A stretch of DNA of 64,000 nt from Pelomonas aquatica (GTDB lineage: Bacteria; Pseudomonadota; Gammaproteobacteria; Burkholderiales; Burkholderiaceae_C). The notes beneath the pieces were generated by a model. The model ran no database searches. It saw nothing but the letters and a program-made list of their open reading frames with translations, and had not been told where the DNA came from. The stretch spans positions 113,820 to 177,819 of the forward strand of contig NZ_JAPPUW010000013.1 in NCBI RefSeq assembly GCF_026712205.1. Direction: 5' to 3'. The position numbers and the translations under genes were made by a program. Of the stretch, positions 52,264 through 60,528 are shown piece after piece; positions within the stretch are counted from its first letter, which is position 1; every line of letters starts with the position of its first letter.

Positions 52264-53706
52264 TCAGAGGGTGCCAAGCACCTCGGCCAAGCGCCGCACG
52301 GCCTCGGGGATGCGCGCCGCGCCGATCGCGCCGTAGCCGAAGACCAGGCCGTCCACGCCTTCGGCGGCGAGGCGGTAGCGGCTCAGCGGCTCCACGCCGA
52401 CGCCGGCGCTCCAGGCGCGCTGCGCCAGCGCCGCGCAGTCGACCGGCAGCGCCGCGGCCAGGTGCAGGCCGGCGATGGCCGGGTAGATGTCGGCCCGCGC
52501 GCCCAGCTGCTGCCTGAGGCTGTGCTCCAGCGCGCGCCGCCGCTCGGCGTACTCGGCCCGCATGCGCCGCACATGGCGCAGCAGATGGCCTTCGGCGATG
52601 AAGTCGGCCACGGCCATCTGCATCAGGGCCGGCGCGGCGAAGTCGGTCGCCTGCCGGGCCGCGATGAGGGCTTCGCGGGCCCAGGCCGGCGCGACGATGA
52701 AGCCGATGCGCAGCACCGGCAGCATGCTCTTGGACAGCGTGCCGACGTAGAACACGCGGCCGTCGCGGTCCAGTGTCTTCAGCGCGTCCAGCGGCCGCGG
52801 CGTGAAGCGGAACTCGCCGTCGTAGTCGTCCTCGACGATGACGGCCTGCTCGCGCGCCGCCCAGTTGAGCAGTTCGCGCCGCCGCGCCAGCGACAGCGCC
52901 ACGCCGAGCGGAAACTGGTGCGACGGCGTCACGCAGACGATGCGCGCACCGGCCGGCAGCGCGTCGACGACAAGGCCCTCGCGGTCCACCGGCACCGGCG
53001 CGAGCCGCGCGCCGGACGCGGCCAGCGCGGCGCGCAGCGGCGGATAGCCCGGGTCCTCGACGGCGGCCAGCGTGCGCCCCGGCGCGACGAGCACGCGCGC
53101 GATCAGGTCGAAGGCCTGCTGGGCGCCGGCCGTGATGATGACGTCGTCCGCCGTGCAGGCCACCGCGCGCGCGGACGACACATGGCCGGCGATCGCCTCG
53201 CGCAGCGCCGGCAGGCCCTGCGGGCGCGAGTAGCGCGCCGGCTCGCGGGCCACCGCCTGCAGCGCGCGCGTCTGCAGCCGGCGCAGCACGTCGAAGGGGA
53301 AGCTCGCGATGTCGGGCGTGCCGGTCATGAAGCGCCAGGCCGGCGCCGGGCCGCGGCTGGCCGGCGGCGGCATGACGGCGAGCTCGCCGCGCAGCCAGGG
53401 GCTGTCCGCCCAGGGCGCGACGCTGGCGCGGTCCGACACCTGCACCACGGCCCGCGGCAGCTCGGCGACGAAGCTGCCCGCGCCGCCGCGCGACTCCAGC
53501 CAGCCTTCGGACGCCAGCAGCTCGTAGGCCGCCACGGCCGTGTTGCGCGACACGCCCACCTGCGCCGCGAGCTCGCGCGACGACGGCAGGCGCAGCCCCG
53601 GCGCGAGCCGGCCGCCGGCGATGGCCTCGCGCAGGGCCGCATGCAGGCTGGCCAGGCGCGAGCCGCGCGCGGCGATGTGCAGATCGAGTTCGAGGCTGGG
53701 AAGCAT
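52264..53706 (-). CDS. MocR/PdxR-type GntR regulator with aminotransferase domain
   Basis: A 480-residue transcription factor. The N-terminal GntR winged helix (LHAALREAIAGGRLAPGLRL, PSSRELAAQVGVSRNTAVAA, YELLASEGWLESRGG) is joined to a class I aminotransferase-like domain. The PLP lysine lies in VFYVGTLSKSMLPVLRIGFI (SKS). The Asp-Asp pair VIVEDDYDGEFRFT and the GAQQAFDL phosphate loop are intact. It probably binds PLP-amino acid adducts. It may regulate the downstream MBL gene, 72 nt away, or vitamin B6 genes elsewhere. Confidence 0.9.
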   Translation of the reverse strand: MLPSLELDLHIAARGSRLASLHAALREAIAGGRLAPGLRLPSSRELAAQVGVSRNTAVAAYELLASEGWLESRGGAGSFVAELPRAVVQVSDRASVAPWADSPWLRGELAVMPPPASRGPAPAWRFMTGTPDIASFPFDVLRRLQTRALQAVAREPARYSRPQGLPALREAIAGHVSSARAVACTADDVIITAGAQQAFDLIARVLVAPGRTLAAVEDPGYPPLRAALAASGARLAPVPVDREGLVVDALPAGARIVCVTPSHQFPLGVALSLARRRELLNWAAREQAVIVEDDYDGEFRFTPRPLDALKTLDRDGRVFYVGTLSKSMLPVLRIGFIVAPAWAREALIAARQATDFAAPALMQMAVADFIAEGHLLRHVRRMRAEYAERRRALEHSLRQQLGARADIYPAIAGLHLAAALPVDCAALAQRAWSAGVGVEPLSRYRLAAEGVDGLVFGYGAIGAARIPEAVRRLAEVLGTL

Positions 53707-53726
53707 TTCGCCGGCCAGCCAGCCTC

Positions 53727-53887
53727 AGAGCTTGAGAGTTTTTCGGCCGTGCCCGAAAGGCGCGTCAAAACGCCGCCGATCTAGGCGCAAAGCACAGCCA
53801 TGGCTCGGGCTATGGCGAGCATTTGCAACGACGAGCGGGGGTGTTTTGGCGTGCAAGGCGGGCATGGGTGAAAGACTCTCAAGCTCT
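53727..53887. repeat. Single-armed inverted-repeat element of family A, copy 3 (161 bp)
   Basis: Outer ends AGAGCTTGAGAGTTTTTC (53727-53744) and its complement (53870-53887) pair over 17 of 18 bp. An inner stem, GCGCGTCAAAACGCC (53760-53774) with GGTGTTTTGGCGTGC (53840-53854), leads to one module at 53781-53830 beginning CTAGGCGCAAA and ending ATTTGCAACG. Read on the other strand this matches the arm-2 module of copy 1 at both ends. The right end overlaps the first base of the MidA-type gene's stop triplet. Confidence 0.8.
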
Positions 53888-54978
53888 CAGAGCTTGTGCG
53901 ATCGGTCTCCGCGCTCGAAACCCAGCGCGTCGAAGGGTGCGCTCAGCGGCGCGAAGCCGATCACCTTGAACAGCTCGCCCATCTCGTGCTCGGCCAGCAG
54001 GCGGTGGGCCATCGCGCGCTCGCCCAGCGAGGCGCCGGCCAGCAGGTCGGCAATGCCGCAGTTGAGCAGGAAATTGGCCTGGCTGGTATAGCCCAGCACG
54101 ACGAGGCCGGCGTCCTGGCCGGCCAGCGCGATGCCGGTGAAGTTGACGTGGGCCGTGATGTCCTTGTCGCCCACGGCCACCAGCGGGTCGGGGTCGGCCA
54201 TATGGCCCTGGTGGCACATCAGCGTGCCGCCGAGGCGCTGCGGGTGGTAATACTCGGCCTCGGGGAAGCCGTAGTCGATGAAGAAGGCCGCGCCGCACTT
54301 CAGCCGCCGCGCCAGCGTGCGCACGAAGGCCTCGGCCTGGGGGTGGATCTCGGTGACGGTGCCGGGCACGAAGCCGCCGTGTCCCGGATCTTGCAGCGGC
54401 GGGCGCAGCCTGCTGTCGCGGTCCTCGAACGCGAAGCCCGCGCCCGCGCCGACGACGCCGCGCTCGCGCCAGGCCTGGCCGTCGAAGGCGATCAGCTGCA
54501 CCGGCATCGCATCCAGCACCTCGTTGCCGACGACGACGGCCTCGATCTCGTCGGGCAGCTCGTCCAGCCACTCGACGCGGTCGCGCCAGTGCGCGAGGCG
54601 CTCGCGCTGGCGCCCGCGCAGCTCGGCCGACAGCTCGACGATGCGGTAGCGCGCCAGCCCCGCACCCAGCGCATCCAGCTCGGCGATGAGCTGGGCGGCG
54701 AGCGCGCCCGAGCCGGCGCCGAACTCCATCAGGTCGCGGCAGCCGCTGGCGTCCATGGCCTGGGCCAGCTGGCGGGCCAGCGCGCGGCCGAACAGCGGCG
54801 ACATCTCGGGCGCCGTGACGAAGTCCGAGCCCTCGCTGGGCATGGTGCCGAACTTGCGCCGGCCGCCCGCGTAATAGCCCTGGCCGGGCGCGTAGAGGGC
54901 CGTGGCCATGAACCGATCGAAGGCCAGCCAGCCCCCGGCCGAGGCGATCTCGGCATGCAGCTTGTCGACAAGGTTCAT
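53887..54978 (-). CDS. MidA/NDUFAF7-family SAM-dependent methyltransferase
   Basis: A 363-residue protein of the COG1565 family. DRFMATALYAPGQGYYAGGR and FGTMPSEGSDFVTAPEMSPL are diagnostic at the N-terminus. The SAM site is LMEFGAGSGALAAQLIAELD, and VVGNEVLDAMPVQ, FFIDYGFPEAEYYHP and DITAHVNFTGIA complete the family pattern. The mitochondrial member methylates an Arg of complex I; the bacterial role is unclear. Its start overlaps the stop of the GGDEF-EAL gene (ATGA), so the two are co-translated. Confidence 0.88.
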   Translation of the reverse strand: MNLVDKLHAEIASAGGWLAFDRFMATALYAPGQGYYAGGRRKFGTMPSEGSDFVTAPEMSPLFGRALARQLAQAMDASGCRDLMEFGAGSGALAAQLIAELDALGAGLARYRIVELSAELRGRQRERLAHWRDRVEWLDELPDEIEAVVVGNEVLDAMPVQLIAFDGQAWRERGVVGAGAGFAFEDRDSRLRPPLQDPGHGGFVPGTVTEIHPQAEAFVRTLARRLKCGAAFFIDYGFPEAEYYHPQRLGGTLMCHQGHMADPDPLVAVGDKDITAHVNFTGIALAGQDAGLVVLGYTSQANFLLNCGIADLLAGASLGERAMAHRLLAEHEMGELFKVIGFAPLSAPFDALGFERGDRSHKL

Positions 54979-57044
54979 CTGGCCTTCACCCAGGCTTCGA
55001 AATCGGGCGCGGACATCGGCGCGCCCACCAGCTCACCCTGGAACTGCTGGCAGCCCCAGCCGGCCAGCAGCTGCCACTGCGCGGCGCTGCGCACGCCCTC
55101 GGCCGTGACGGTCAGGCCCAGGCCCACGGCCATCTGCACGATGGCGCGCGTGATGGCCTGGGCGCCGACGTCGTCGGGCAGGCGGGCGACGAAGCTCTGG
55201 TCGATCTTGAGCTTGTCCAGCGGCAGCTCGGTCAGGTGGGCGAGCGAGGTGTAGCCGGTGCCGAAGTCGTCGACCGACACGGTCAGGCCCAGCGCGCGCA
55301 GCTGGGCCAGCGTGGCCGGCGCATGCTCGATGTCGTCGATCAGCATGCGCTCGGTCAGCTCCAGCTCCAGCCACTGGCCCTGGGCGCCGGAGTCGTCCAG
55401 CACGCGCCTGACCGTGTCGGCAAAGCCGTCGAGGTGGAACTGCATGCGCGACAGGTTGACGGCGATGCGCATCGGCCCGTGGCCGTGGGTCAGCTTCTGC
55501 TCGCGCCAGCGCCGCGCGGTCCCGGCGGCCTCGCGCAGCACCCATTCGCCCAGGGCCAGCATCAGCCGGTGGCGCTCGGCGACGAAGATGAAGGCGTCGG
55601 GGCCGAGCAGGCCGCGCTGCGGATGGCGCCAGCGCAGCAGCGCCTCGGCGCCCGAGAGCTGGCCGGTCGTCGCCTCCACCTGGGGCTGGAAGAACAGCTC
55701 GAACTCGTTGCGCGTCAGGCCCTGGGCCAGTTCGGCCTCCAGCACCAGGTCGGCATAGGCCGTCTCGGCCAGCGCCGGCTCGAAGAACTGGTAGGTCGCG
55801 CGGCCGCGGGCCTTGGCGCGGTACATGGCCGTGTCGGCATGCTGGATGAGCTCGTCGGCCTGGCGGCCGTCATCAGGGTAGACGGCCACGCCGATGGAGG
55901 GCGTGACCGACAGCGCGCGGCCGTCGGCCTTGACCGGCACCTCGACGACGGACAGCAGGGCCTCCAGCACCACCTTGATGTCGGCGCGGCTGTTCAGGTC
56001 GGTCAGCAGCACGACGAACTCGTCGCCGCCGAAGCGGCCCACCAGGTCGCTGGCGCGCAGCGCGCTGACGAGGCGCTCGGACACCGTCGTCAGCACCTGG
56101 TCGCCCTCGAGGTGGCCCAGCGAGTCGTTGACGCGCTTGAAGTTGTCCAGGTCGATGAAGAGCAGGGCCAGCGTCTCGCCCTTGCGCTCGGCATGGCGCA
56201 GCAGCAGGGCCATGCGGTCCATGAAGGCGGCGCGGTTGAGCAGGCCGGTCAGCGCGTCGTGGTGGGCCAGGTGCTGGATGCGGGCCTCGCTGGCGAGGCG
56301 GTCGCGGATGTCGCGCACGATGGTCATGCGCAGCTTCTCGCCGTCGCGCTCGATGGTGCGCACGATGAACTCGACCGGGATGCGCGTGCCGTCCTTGTGC
56401 AGCACGGCCGTCTCGTAGCGCACCTCGCGCTCCTGGCGCATGACGTCCTTGACCTTGGGCAGCTCGTCCTCGGCGATGAAGGACAGCACGTGGCGCCCGA
56501 TCATCTCCTCGGGCGCGTAGCCCACGAGCTCGCAGCAGGGCGGGTTCACGTCGGTCGTGTAGCCGTCCTTGTGGAACAGGATGCCCTCGACCGTGGCCTG
56601 CATGAACTTGCCCAGCCGCGCCTCGGACTCGCGCACCTGGCGCTCGGCCAGGCGGTGCTTGGTGATGTCGTTGATCAGCACGCAGCTGGCCACCGGCTCG
56701 CCGTCCTCGCCGAGCTGGGGGATGAGGTGGACCTCGATCCAGCGCGGCTTGCCATCGGCCTCGGGCAGCTCGCGCTCGTAGCTGACGGCCACGCGCTCGG
56801 ACAGCACCTTGTCGACGGCCGGCTGGATCAGCGCCTCGGCCTGCGGGCCGATGACCTCGCCGAAGGTCTTGCCCAGGATGTTCTGCTCGGTCAGGCCGAA
56901 GGCGCTCGCATAGCCGCGGTTGGCGAACAGGCAGAGGTTGGTGCGGGCGTCGTAGAGGGCGATCCAGGCCGGCAGGTAGTCGGCCAGCAGCTTGAAGCGC
57001 GCAGCCTCCAATGCCCGCGCCGCGAGGTCGTCGGCGGCGCTCAT
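54975..57044 (-). CDS. PAS-PAS-GGDEF-EAL cyclic di-GMP protein
   Basis: A cytoplasmic protein of 689 residues. Two PAS domains (residues 20-140 and 145-265) sense an unknown signal, GGDEF follows at 270-430 and EAL at 440-685. The cyclase loop FGGDEF is intact near 337-342 with an RASD inhibitory site five residues before it. The EAL motif is GAEALLRW, with VNLSRMQF, ELTERMLI, DDFGTGYTSL and KIDQSFV present, so the phosphodiesterase is also predicted active. Start by ATGA overlap with the UDG gene; stop overlaps the MidA start. It is the middle gene of a coupled trio. Confidence 0.92.
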   Translation of the reverse strand: MSAADDLAARALEAARFKLLADYLPAWIALYDARTNLCLFANRGYASAFGLTEQNILGKTFGEVIGPQAEALIQPAVDKVLSERVAVSYERELPEADGKPRWIEVHLIPQLGEDGEPVASCVLINDITKHRLAERQVRESEARLGKFMQATVEGILFHKDGYTTDVNPPCCELVGYAPEEMIGRHVLSFIAEDELPKVKDVMRQEREVRYETAVLHKDGTRIPVEFIVRTIERDGEKLRMTIVRDIRDRLASEARIQHLAHHDALTGLLNRAAFMDRMALLLRHAERKGETLALLFIDLDNFKRVNDSLGHLEGDQVLTTVSERLVSALRASDLVGRFGGDEFVVLLTDLNSRADIKVVLEALLSVVEVPVKADGRALSVTPSIGVAVYPDDGRQADELIQHADTAMYRAKARGRATYQFFEPALAETAYADLVLEAELAQGLTRNEFELFFQPQVEATTGQLSGAEALLRWRHPQRGLLGPDAFIFVAERHRLMLALGEWVLREAAGTARRWREQKLTHGHGPMRIAVNLSRMQFHLDGFADTVRRVLDDSGAQGQWLELELTERMLIDDIEHAPATLAQLRALGLTVSVDDFGTGYTSLAHLTELPLDKLKIDQSFVARLPDDVGAQAITRAIVQMAVGLGLTVTAEGVRSAAQWQLLAGWGCQQFQGELVGAPMSAPDFEAWVKAR

Positions 57045-57811
57045 GTCTTGGAGGTCTCGCGGGCCAGACACAGGTCGTCCCAGGCACCGGCCTTGTCCGC
57101 CGGCGAACGCAGAAGATAGGCCGGATGGTAGGTGACGACCAGGGGCAGGTCACGCCAGCGGTGCACCTGGCCGCGCAGCCGGCCCAGCGGCTCGCCGGCC
57201 GCGTCCGGGCCGACCAGGCGGCGCGCCGCCTGCAGGCCCAGGGCCAGCACGAGGCGGGGCTGCAGCAGCTCTGCCTGGCGGGCCAGCACGGCCTCGCAGG
57301 CGTCCAGCTCGGCCGGCTGCGGCGCGCGGCCGCGCGGCGGGCGGCATTTGACGATGGGGGTCACGAAGGCGCTCGCGCCCTCGCCCGCGCGGGACTGCCC
57401 GGCCGCCGCCAGCATGCGGTCCAGCAGCCGGCCGGCCTCGCCGCTGAAGGGCTCGCCCGCCGCGTCGTCGGCCTCGTCGGCGGGGTCGCTGACGACCAGC
57501 CACTGCGCGCTCTGCAAGGCGCCGGCACCGAAGACGGCGTTGCGGCGCTGCTCGCACAGGCCGCAGCCGCGGCAGGCCGACACGGCCTCGCGCAGCGCCG
57601 GCAGGTCCAGGCCGGCGAAGCCGGACGGCAGGGCCGGCGCCGGCGCCGGAGCCGGCACCACCACGCGCACGATGGCGGGCGGCGGCGCGGCGACGACGAT
57701 GGGTTCGGGCTCGACCTCGGGCTCCGGCTCGGGCGCCACGGCACGGCTCACGGCCGGCAGCCGGAAGCCCATCTCGGCCAGCATCGCGCGCTGACGTGCG
57801 TCCCAGGTCAT
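57041..57811 (-). CDS. Family 4-like uracil-DNA glycosylase with altered first motif
   Basis: A 256-residue base-excision repair enzyme. A Pro/Glu-rich N-terminal linker of 70 residues precedes the iron-sulfur motif CRGCGLC. The middle has GEPFSGEAGRLLDRMLAA and VTPIVKCRPPRGRAPQPAEL, and the C-terminus the HPAYLLR motif. The usual catalytic G-E-x-P-G is replaced by SDPAD (VVSDPADEADDAAGEPF), leaving Asp in place of Glu. Activity may be reduced or shifted. It is the first gene of a coupled operon with a GGDEF-EAL protein and a MidA protein. Confidence 0.82.
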   Translation of the reverse strand: MTWDARQRAMLAEMGFRLPAVSRAVAPEPEPEVEPEPIVVAAPPPAIVRVVVPAPAPAPALPSGFAGLDLPALREAVSACRGCGLCEQRRNAVFGAGALQSAQWLVVSDPADEADDAAGEPFSGEAGRLLDRMLAAAGQSRAGEGASAFVTPIVKCRPPRGRAPQPAELDACEAVLARQAELLQPRLVLALGLQAARRLVGPDAAGEPLGRLRGQVHRWRDLPLVVTYHPAYLLRSPADKAGAWDDLCLARETSKT

Positions 57812-57816
57812 TTGAG

Positions 57817-57889
57817 CCCCTCGTCCGACGAATACATCGGCCGATCCCCCGGGGGGATGTCGGAGCGGCTTGGGGCGGCCCGGCGCTCG
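57817..57889. repeat. Intergenic repeat of family B, copy 2
   Basis: The left end CCCCTCGTCCG and right end GGCTTGGGGCGGCCCGGC plus GCTCG repeat those at 3128-3209 with one base fewer. The centre differs and holds the palindrome-like CATCGGCCGATCCCCCGGGG. It fills the gap between rimI and the UDG gene. Confidence 0.6.
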
Positions 57890-57896
57890 CTCCGGT

Positions 57897-58379
57897 TCAT
57901 GCCGCCACCATCAGGCTCATCAGCAGCGCGTCCTCGCGCGGGCCCTGCGGCACCGGGTAGTAGGCGCGGCGCCGGCCCACCTCCGAGAAGCCGTAGCGCA
58001 GGTAGACGGCGCGCGCGCGCTCGTTGCTGGCGCGCACCTCCAGCCACAGCTGGGTCAGGCCGCGCTGGCGGCAGGCGTTCACGAGGCGGTCCAGCATGAC
58101 GACGGCGAGGCCGCGCCCCCGCCAGGCCGGCACGACGGTGATGTTGAGCAGGTGCAGCTCGTCCACGCCCGGCATGGCCACCCAGTAGCCCAGCAGCTCG
58201 GCGCGCGGGCCGCGCAGCACCTCGGCCGGGTAGCCGGCAGCCAGCGAGTCGACGAAGTTGCCATGCGTCCACGGCACCGGGTAGGCCAGGCGCTCGGCGG
58301 CCATGACCTCGGTCAGGTCCGGCAGGCGCATGCAGGCGGCCTCCCAGGGCGGCAGGCTGGGCTTGACGATGGCGTTCAT
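57897..58379 (-). CDS. rimI: RimI-type ribosomal protein N-acetyltransferase
   Basis: A 160-residue GNAT enzyme, expected to acetylate the N-terminal Ala of ribosomal protein S18. The CoA loop is VVPAWRGRGLAVVMLDRLVN (R-G-x-G-x-A form), and LWLEVRASNERARAVYLRYG with the Tyr of motif B is the RimI signature. The start overlaps the tsaB stop by ATGA, the usual gene order. Confidence 0.9.
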   Translation of the reverse strand: MNAIVKPSLPPWEAACMRLPDLTEVMAAERLAYPVPWTHGNFVDSLAAGYPAEVLRGPRAELLGYWVAMPGVDELHLLNITVVPAWRGRGLAVVMLDRLVNACRQRGLTQLWLEVRASNERARAVYLRYGFSEVGRRRAYYPVPQGPREDALLMSLMVAA

Positions 58380-59074
58380 GCCCGCGCCCCCTTGGCGTCT
58401 TCGCGCTCGGCCGTCGTCAGCGCGACCTTGTCGCGCACATAGACCGGCAGCGCCTCGGCCGCATCGCGGACCTCGCCGCGCCGCCAGGCCGCCAGCGCCA
58501 GCGCGGCCAGCGCCCGCGCGCGCGACCGGGCCTGCGGCCAGGCGGACGCCGGCAGCTCGCCCAGCGCCGCCGCGTACTCGGCCAGCGCCGTGCCGGCCAC
58601 CGCGGCCGGCCGGCCCCAGTGCGCGGCCAGCGCCTCGGGCTTGTAGAGGGCCGGGGCGTCGGCCACCTGCCAGGCCGCGTCGGCCCAGCGATAGTGCGCG
58701 GCGTAGATCTCGCCGATGCGCGCGTCCATCGCCACCCAGACATCGTCGCCCGCGCCCTGGGCACGCGCGTCCTCGGCCACCAGCATCAGGCTGTCGACGG
58801 CCAGCACGGGCCTGGACAGGCCGAAGGCCAGGCCCTGGGCCACCGCGCAGGCCGTGCGCAGGCCGGTGAAGGCGCCGGGCCCCTGGCCGAAGGCGATCGC
58901 GTCCAGGTCCGCCATCTTCAGGCCCGCGCCGGCCAGCAGTGCCTTGATCTCGGGCAGCATGCGCGCCGAGGCCTGGGCACCGCCCTGGGCCTCGAACACC
59001 GCCGTCTGCCCTGGCGTCACGAGGGCCAGGGCCATCGTCTCGGTGGAGCTGTCAACGGCAAGCAGAACGGGCAT
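58376..59074 (-). CDS. tsaB: tRNA threonylcarbamoyladenosine biosynthesis protein TsaB
   Basis: A 232-residue protein of the ASKHA fold that partners TsaD in making t6A37 of tRNAs. LLAVDSSTETMALALV is the nucleotide-binding phosphate loop. GAGLKMADLDAIAFGQGPGAFTGLR (residues about 48-73) and CAVAQGLAFGL are the diagnostic segments. The ATG at 59074 gives the family N-terminus MPVLLAVDSS. It is coupled to rimI. Confidence 0.93.
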   Translation of the reverse strand: MPVLLAVDSSTETMALALVTPGQTAVFEAQGGAQASARMLPEIKALLAGAGLKMADLDAIAFGQGPGAFTGLRTACAVAQGLAFGLSRPVLAVDSLMLVAEDARAQGAGDDVWVAMDARIGEIYAAHYRWADAAWQVADAPALYKPEALAAHWGRPAAVAGTALAEYAAALGELPASAWPQARSRARALAALALAAWRRGEVRDAAEALPVYVRDKVALTTAEREDAKGARA

Positions 59075-59132
59075 CGGGTCAGTGTAGCGTCGGGGGTCAT
59101 GGCCCCTCACTGGACCCACCCCTATCGACACC

Positions 59133-59336
59133 TCAGCGCCGCAGGAAATAGGGCAGCGCCGCCAGCCCCACGCCGACGCCCACCAGCAGCCAGGCGTTGA
59201 CGATGAAGTAGGGGAACACCATCAAGCCCAGGCCGCAGAGCAGCGGCACCACGGCGCCCTGCTTCTTGCCGTAGATGAAATAGCCCAGGCCCAGCGAGCC
59301 GAACGCCACGCCCCAGAGCAGCAGGGATGCATTCAT
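59133..59336 (-). CDS. Small two-helix membrane protein
   Basis: 67 residues, almost wholly hydrophobic. Helix 1 is LLLWGVAFGSLGLGYFIYGK; the second region, VVPLLCGLGLMVFPYFIVNAW and then LLVGVGVGLAALPYFL (segments near residues 29-64), could span twice. The sequence resembles small uncharacterised membrane proteins of proteobacteria. It overlaps the stop of the upstream GFA-family gene by 4 nt, so they are co-translated. Confidence 0.7.
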   Translation of the reverse strand: MNASLLLWGVAFGSLGLGYFIYGKKQGAVVPLLCGLGLMVFPYFIVNAWLLVGVGVGLAALPYFLRR

Positions 59337-59704
59337 TCCGGAAGCTCGTCAAAGAATTTCCAGCTGTTGGCGCCATCGAACCTGCGCACCTTGACGGCCG
59401 CGATGAGCTCGGGATCGAAGTTGCCCAGGTGGACGCCGTGCCTGGCGCCCGGCGCGGCATCGATCGGCTCCCAGTGCGTGACACAGCCGCAGGTCCGGCA
59501 GCGAATCGTGCGCAGCGTCTTGTCGCCCTGGACGTAGCCGGTCGTGTTCTCGGGGTGGCCTTCGATGCGGACCGTGCCGAACTCGAAGTAGACCCAAGGC
59601 CCGCCGATGCGGCGGCACAGCGAGCAGTTGCAGGACGTCGCCACCTCGGGCGTGGACGGAAGCGTCAGCTTGACGGCGCCGCAGTGGCAGCTGCCTTGGT
59701 GCAT
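59333..59704 (-). CDS. GFA-family zinc protein (formaldehyde-activating enzyme-like)
   Basis: A 123-residue protein of the CENP-V/GFA fold. Structural zinc ligands are in GSCHCGAVKL (C-x-C) and CRTCGC; catalytic zinc ligands are CNCSLCRRIGG (C-x-C-x-x-C). The length and spacing fit the family. Most members have unknown substrates and do not act on glutathione-formaldehyde adducts. It is coupled to the small membrane protein gene that follows. Confidence 0.88.
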   Translation of the reverse strand: MHQGSCHCGAVKLTLPSTPEVATSCNCSLCRRIGGPWVYFEFGTVRIEGHPENTTGYVQGDKTLRTIRCRTCGCVTHWEPIDAAPGARHGVHLGNFDPELIAAVKVRRFDGANSWKFFDELPE

Positions 59705-59814
59705 GGGTGCGTCTCTCTGAAAAACATGGGCGTCGCGGCGGCGGTGGTTGCGAGATCCAGCGGGGCGGCGCGCGGCGCTGGACGGGGGCAAAGCGCCCCC
59801 TGCATGGCGCATCG

Positions 59815-59903
59815 GGCGACGTTCGCCGGCGTCTCGATGCTATAGCCGTCCAGGTCTTGGCGCAGCGCGCCGAAACGGTCTCGCTGATGTCGGGCCGCGG
59901 GCG
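59815..59903 (-). pseudogene. Decayed 3' end of a VOC-family gene
   Basis: The stretch is a diverged copy of the last 90 bp of the intact VOC gene at 60048. Both read GGCCGTCCAGG-like (here TAGCCGTCCAGGTC), GCGCCGAAA, and GGTCTCGCTGATGTCGGG in the same order. One base is missing after CGAAA, which shifts the frame. Translated in two frames it still gives RPRPDISET and then FGALRQDLDGYSIE, matching RLRPDISET and FGAMFHDLDGHRIE. The rest of the copy is gone. Confidence 0.75.
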
Positions 59904-60047
59904 CCGTGAGAGGCAGTCAGCGCCAGCACCGGCGTCGTCAGCGAAGGGCTGCTGCAAGGATTTGCGCATGCGATCGTTCCGCGCCTTGCCAACGGCGCTC
60001 CTCCCGCGCACCAGCATAGGGGTGCCGGCACGCGGACTCGCCAGACA

Positions 60048-60422
60048 TCAGGCAGCGTTCGTCAGCACCTCGATCCTGTGGCCGTCCAGGTCGTGGAACA
60101 TCGCGCCGAAATAGGTCTCGCTGATGTCGGGACGCAGGCGCGGCGAGAAGATGTCCTGTGCACTCGCCCCCAGCGCCGTCGCATGCGCGGCCGCGACGGC
60201 CTCGCGCCCCGGGGCGCCGAGCGCGACATGGGCGCCGCGCGCAGCCACCGCCTCGGCCTCGGGCACCGGGTAGAGGAAGAAGCACCAGCGCTGCGGCGTG
60301 CCGAACGCGGCCTCGCCGCCGGTGTCGCGCAGCAGCTGCAGGCCCAGCGGCGCCAGCACGCGGCTGTAGAAGGCCACCGCTTCGGCATAGCGCCGCGTGC
60401 CGAGGGAGACATGGTCGATCAT
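60048..60422 (-). CDS. VOC-family (glyoxalase/dioxygenase fold) protein
   Basis: A 124-residue protein. MIDHVSLGTRRYAEAVAFYS begins a standard VOC module with metal His at position 4. WCFFLYPVPEAEAVAARGAH and YFGAMFHDLDGHRIEVLTNA end it, the last containing the second His and Glu. Close relatives are annotated as glyoxalase or bleomycin-resistance-like proteins without known substrate. It diverges from an Lrp-type gene across 106 bp, which suggests that regulator may control it. Confidence 0.85.
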   Translation of the reverse strand: MIDHVSLGTRRYAEAVAFYSRVLAPLGLQLLRDTGGEAAFGTPQRWCFFLYPVPEAEAVAARGAHVALGAPGREAVAAAHATALGASAQDIFSPRLRPDISETYFGAMFHDLDGHRIEVLTNAA

Positions 60423-60528
60423 CGGGATTCCTGGGTTGTGGACTGCAGCCACCATGCTAGGAAGCCCGCCCCGAGGAATTGCGGCAAGATGCGCCGCCCC
60501 GACGCGGTTTGGCCGCAATCTCCATCGC

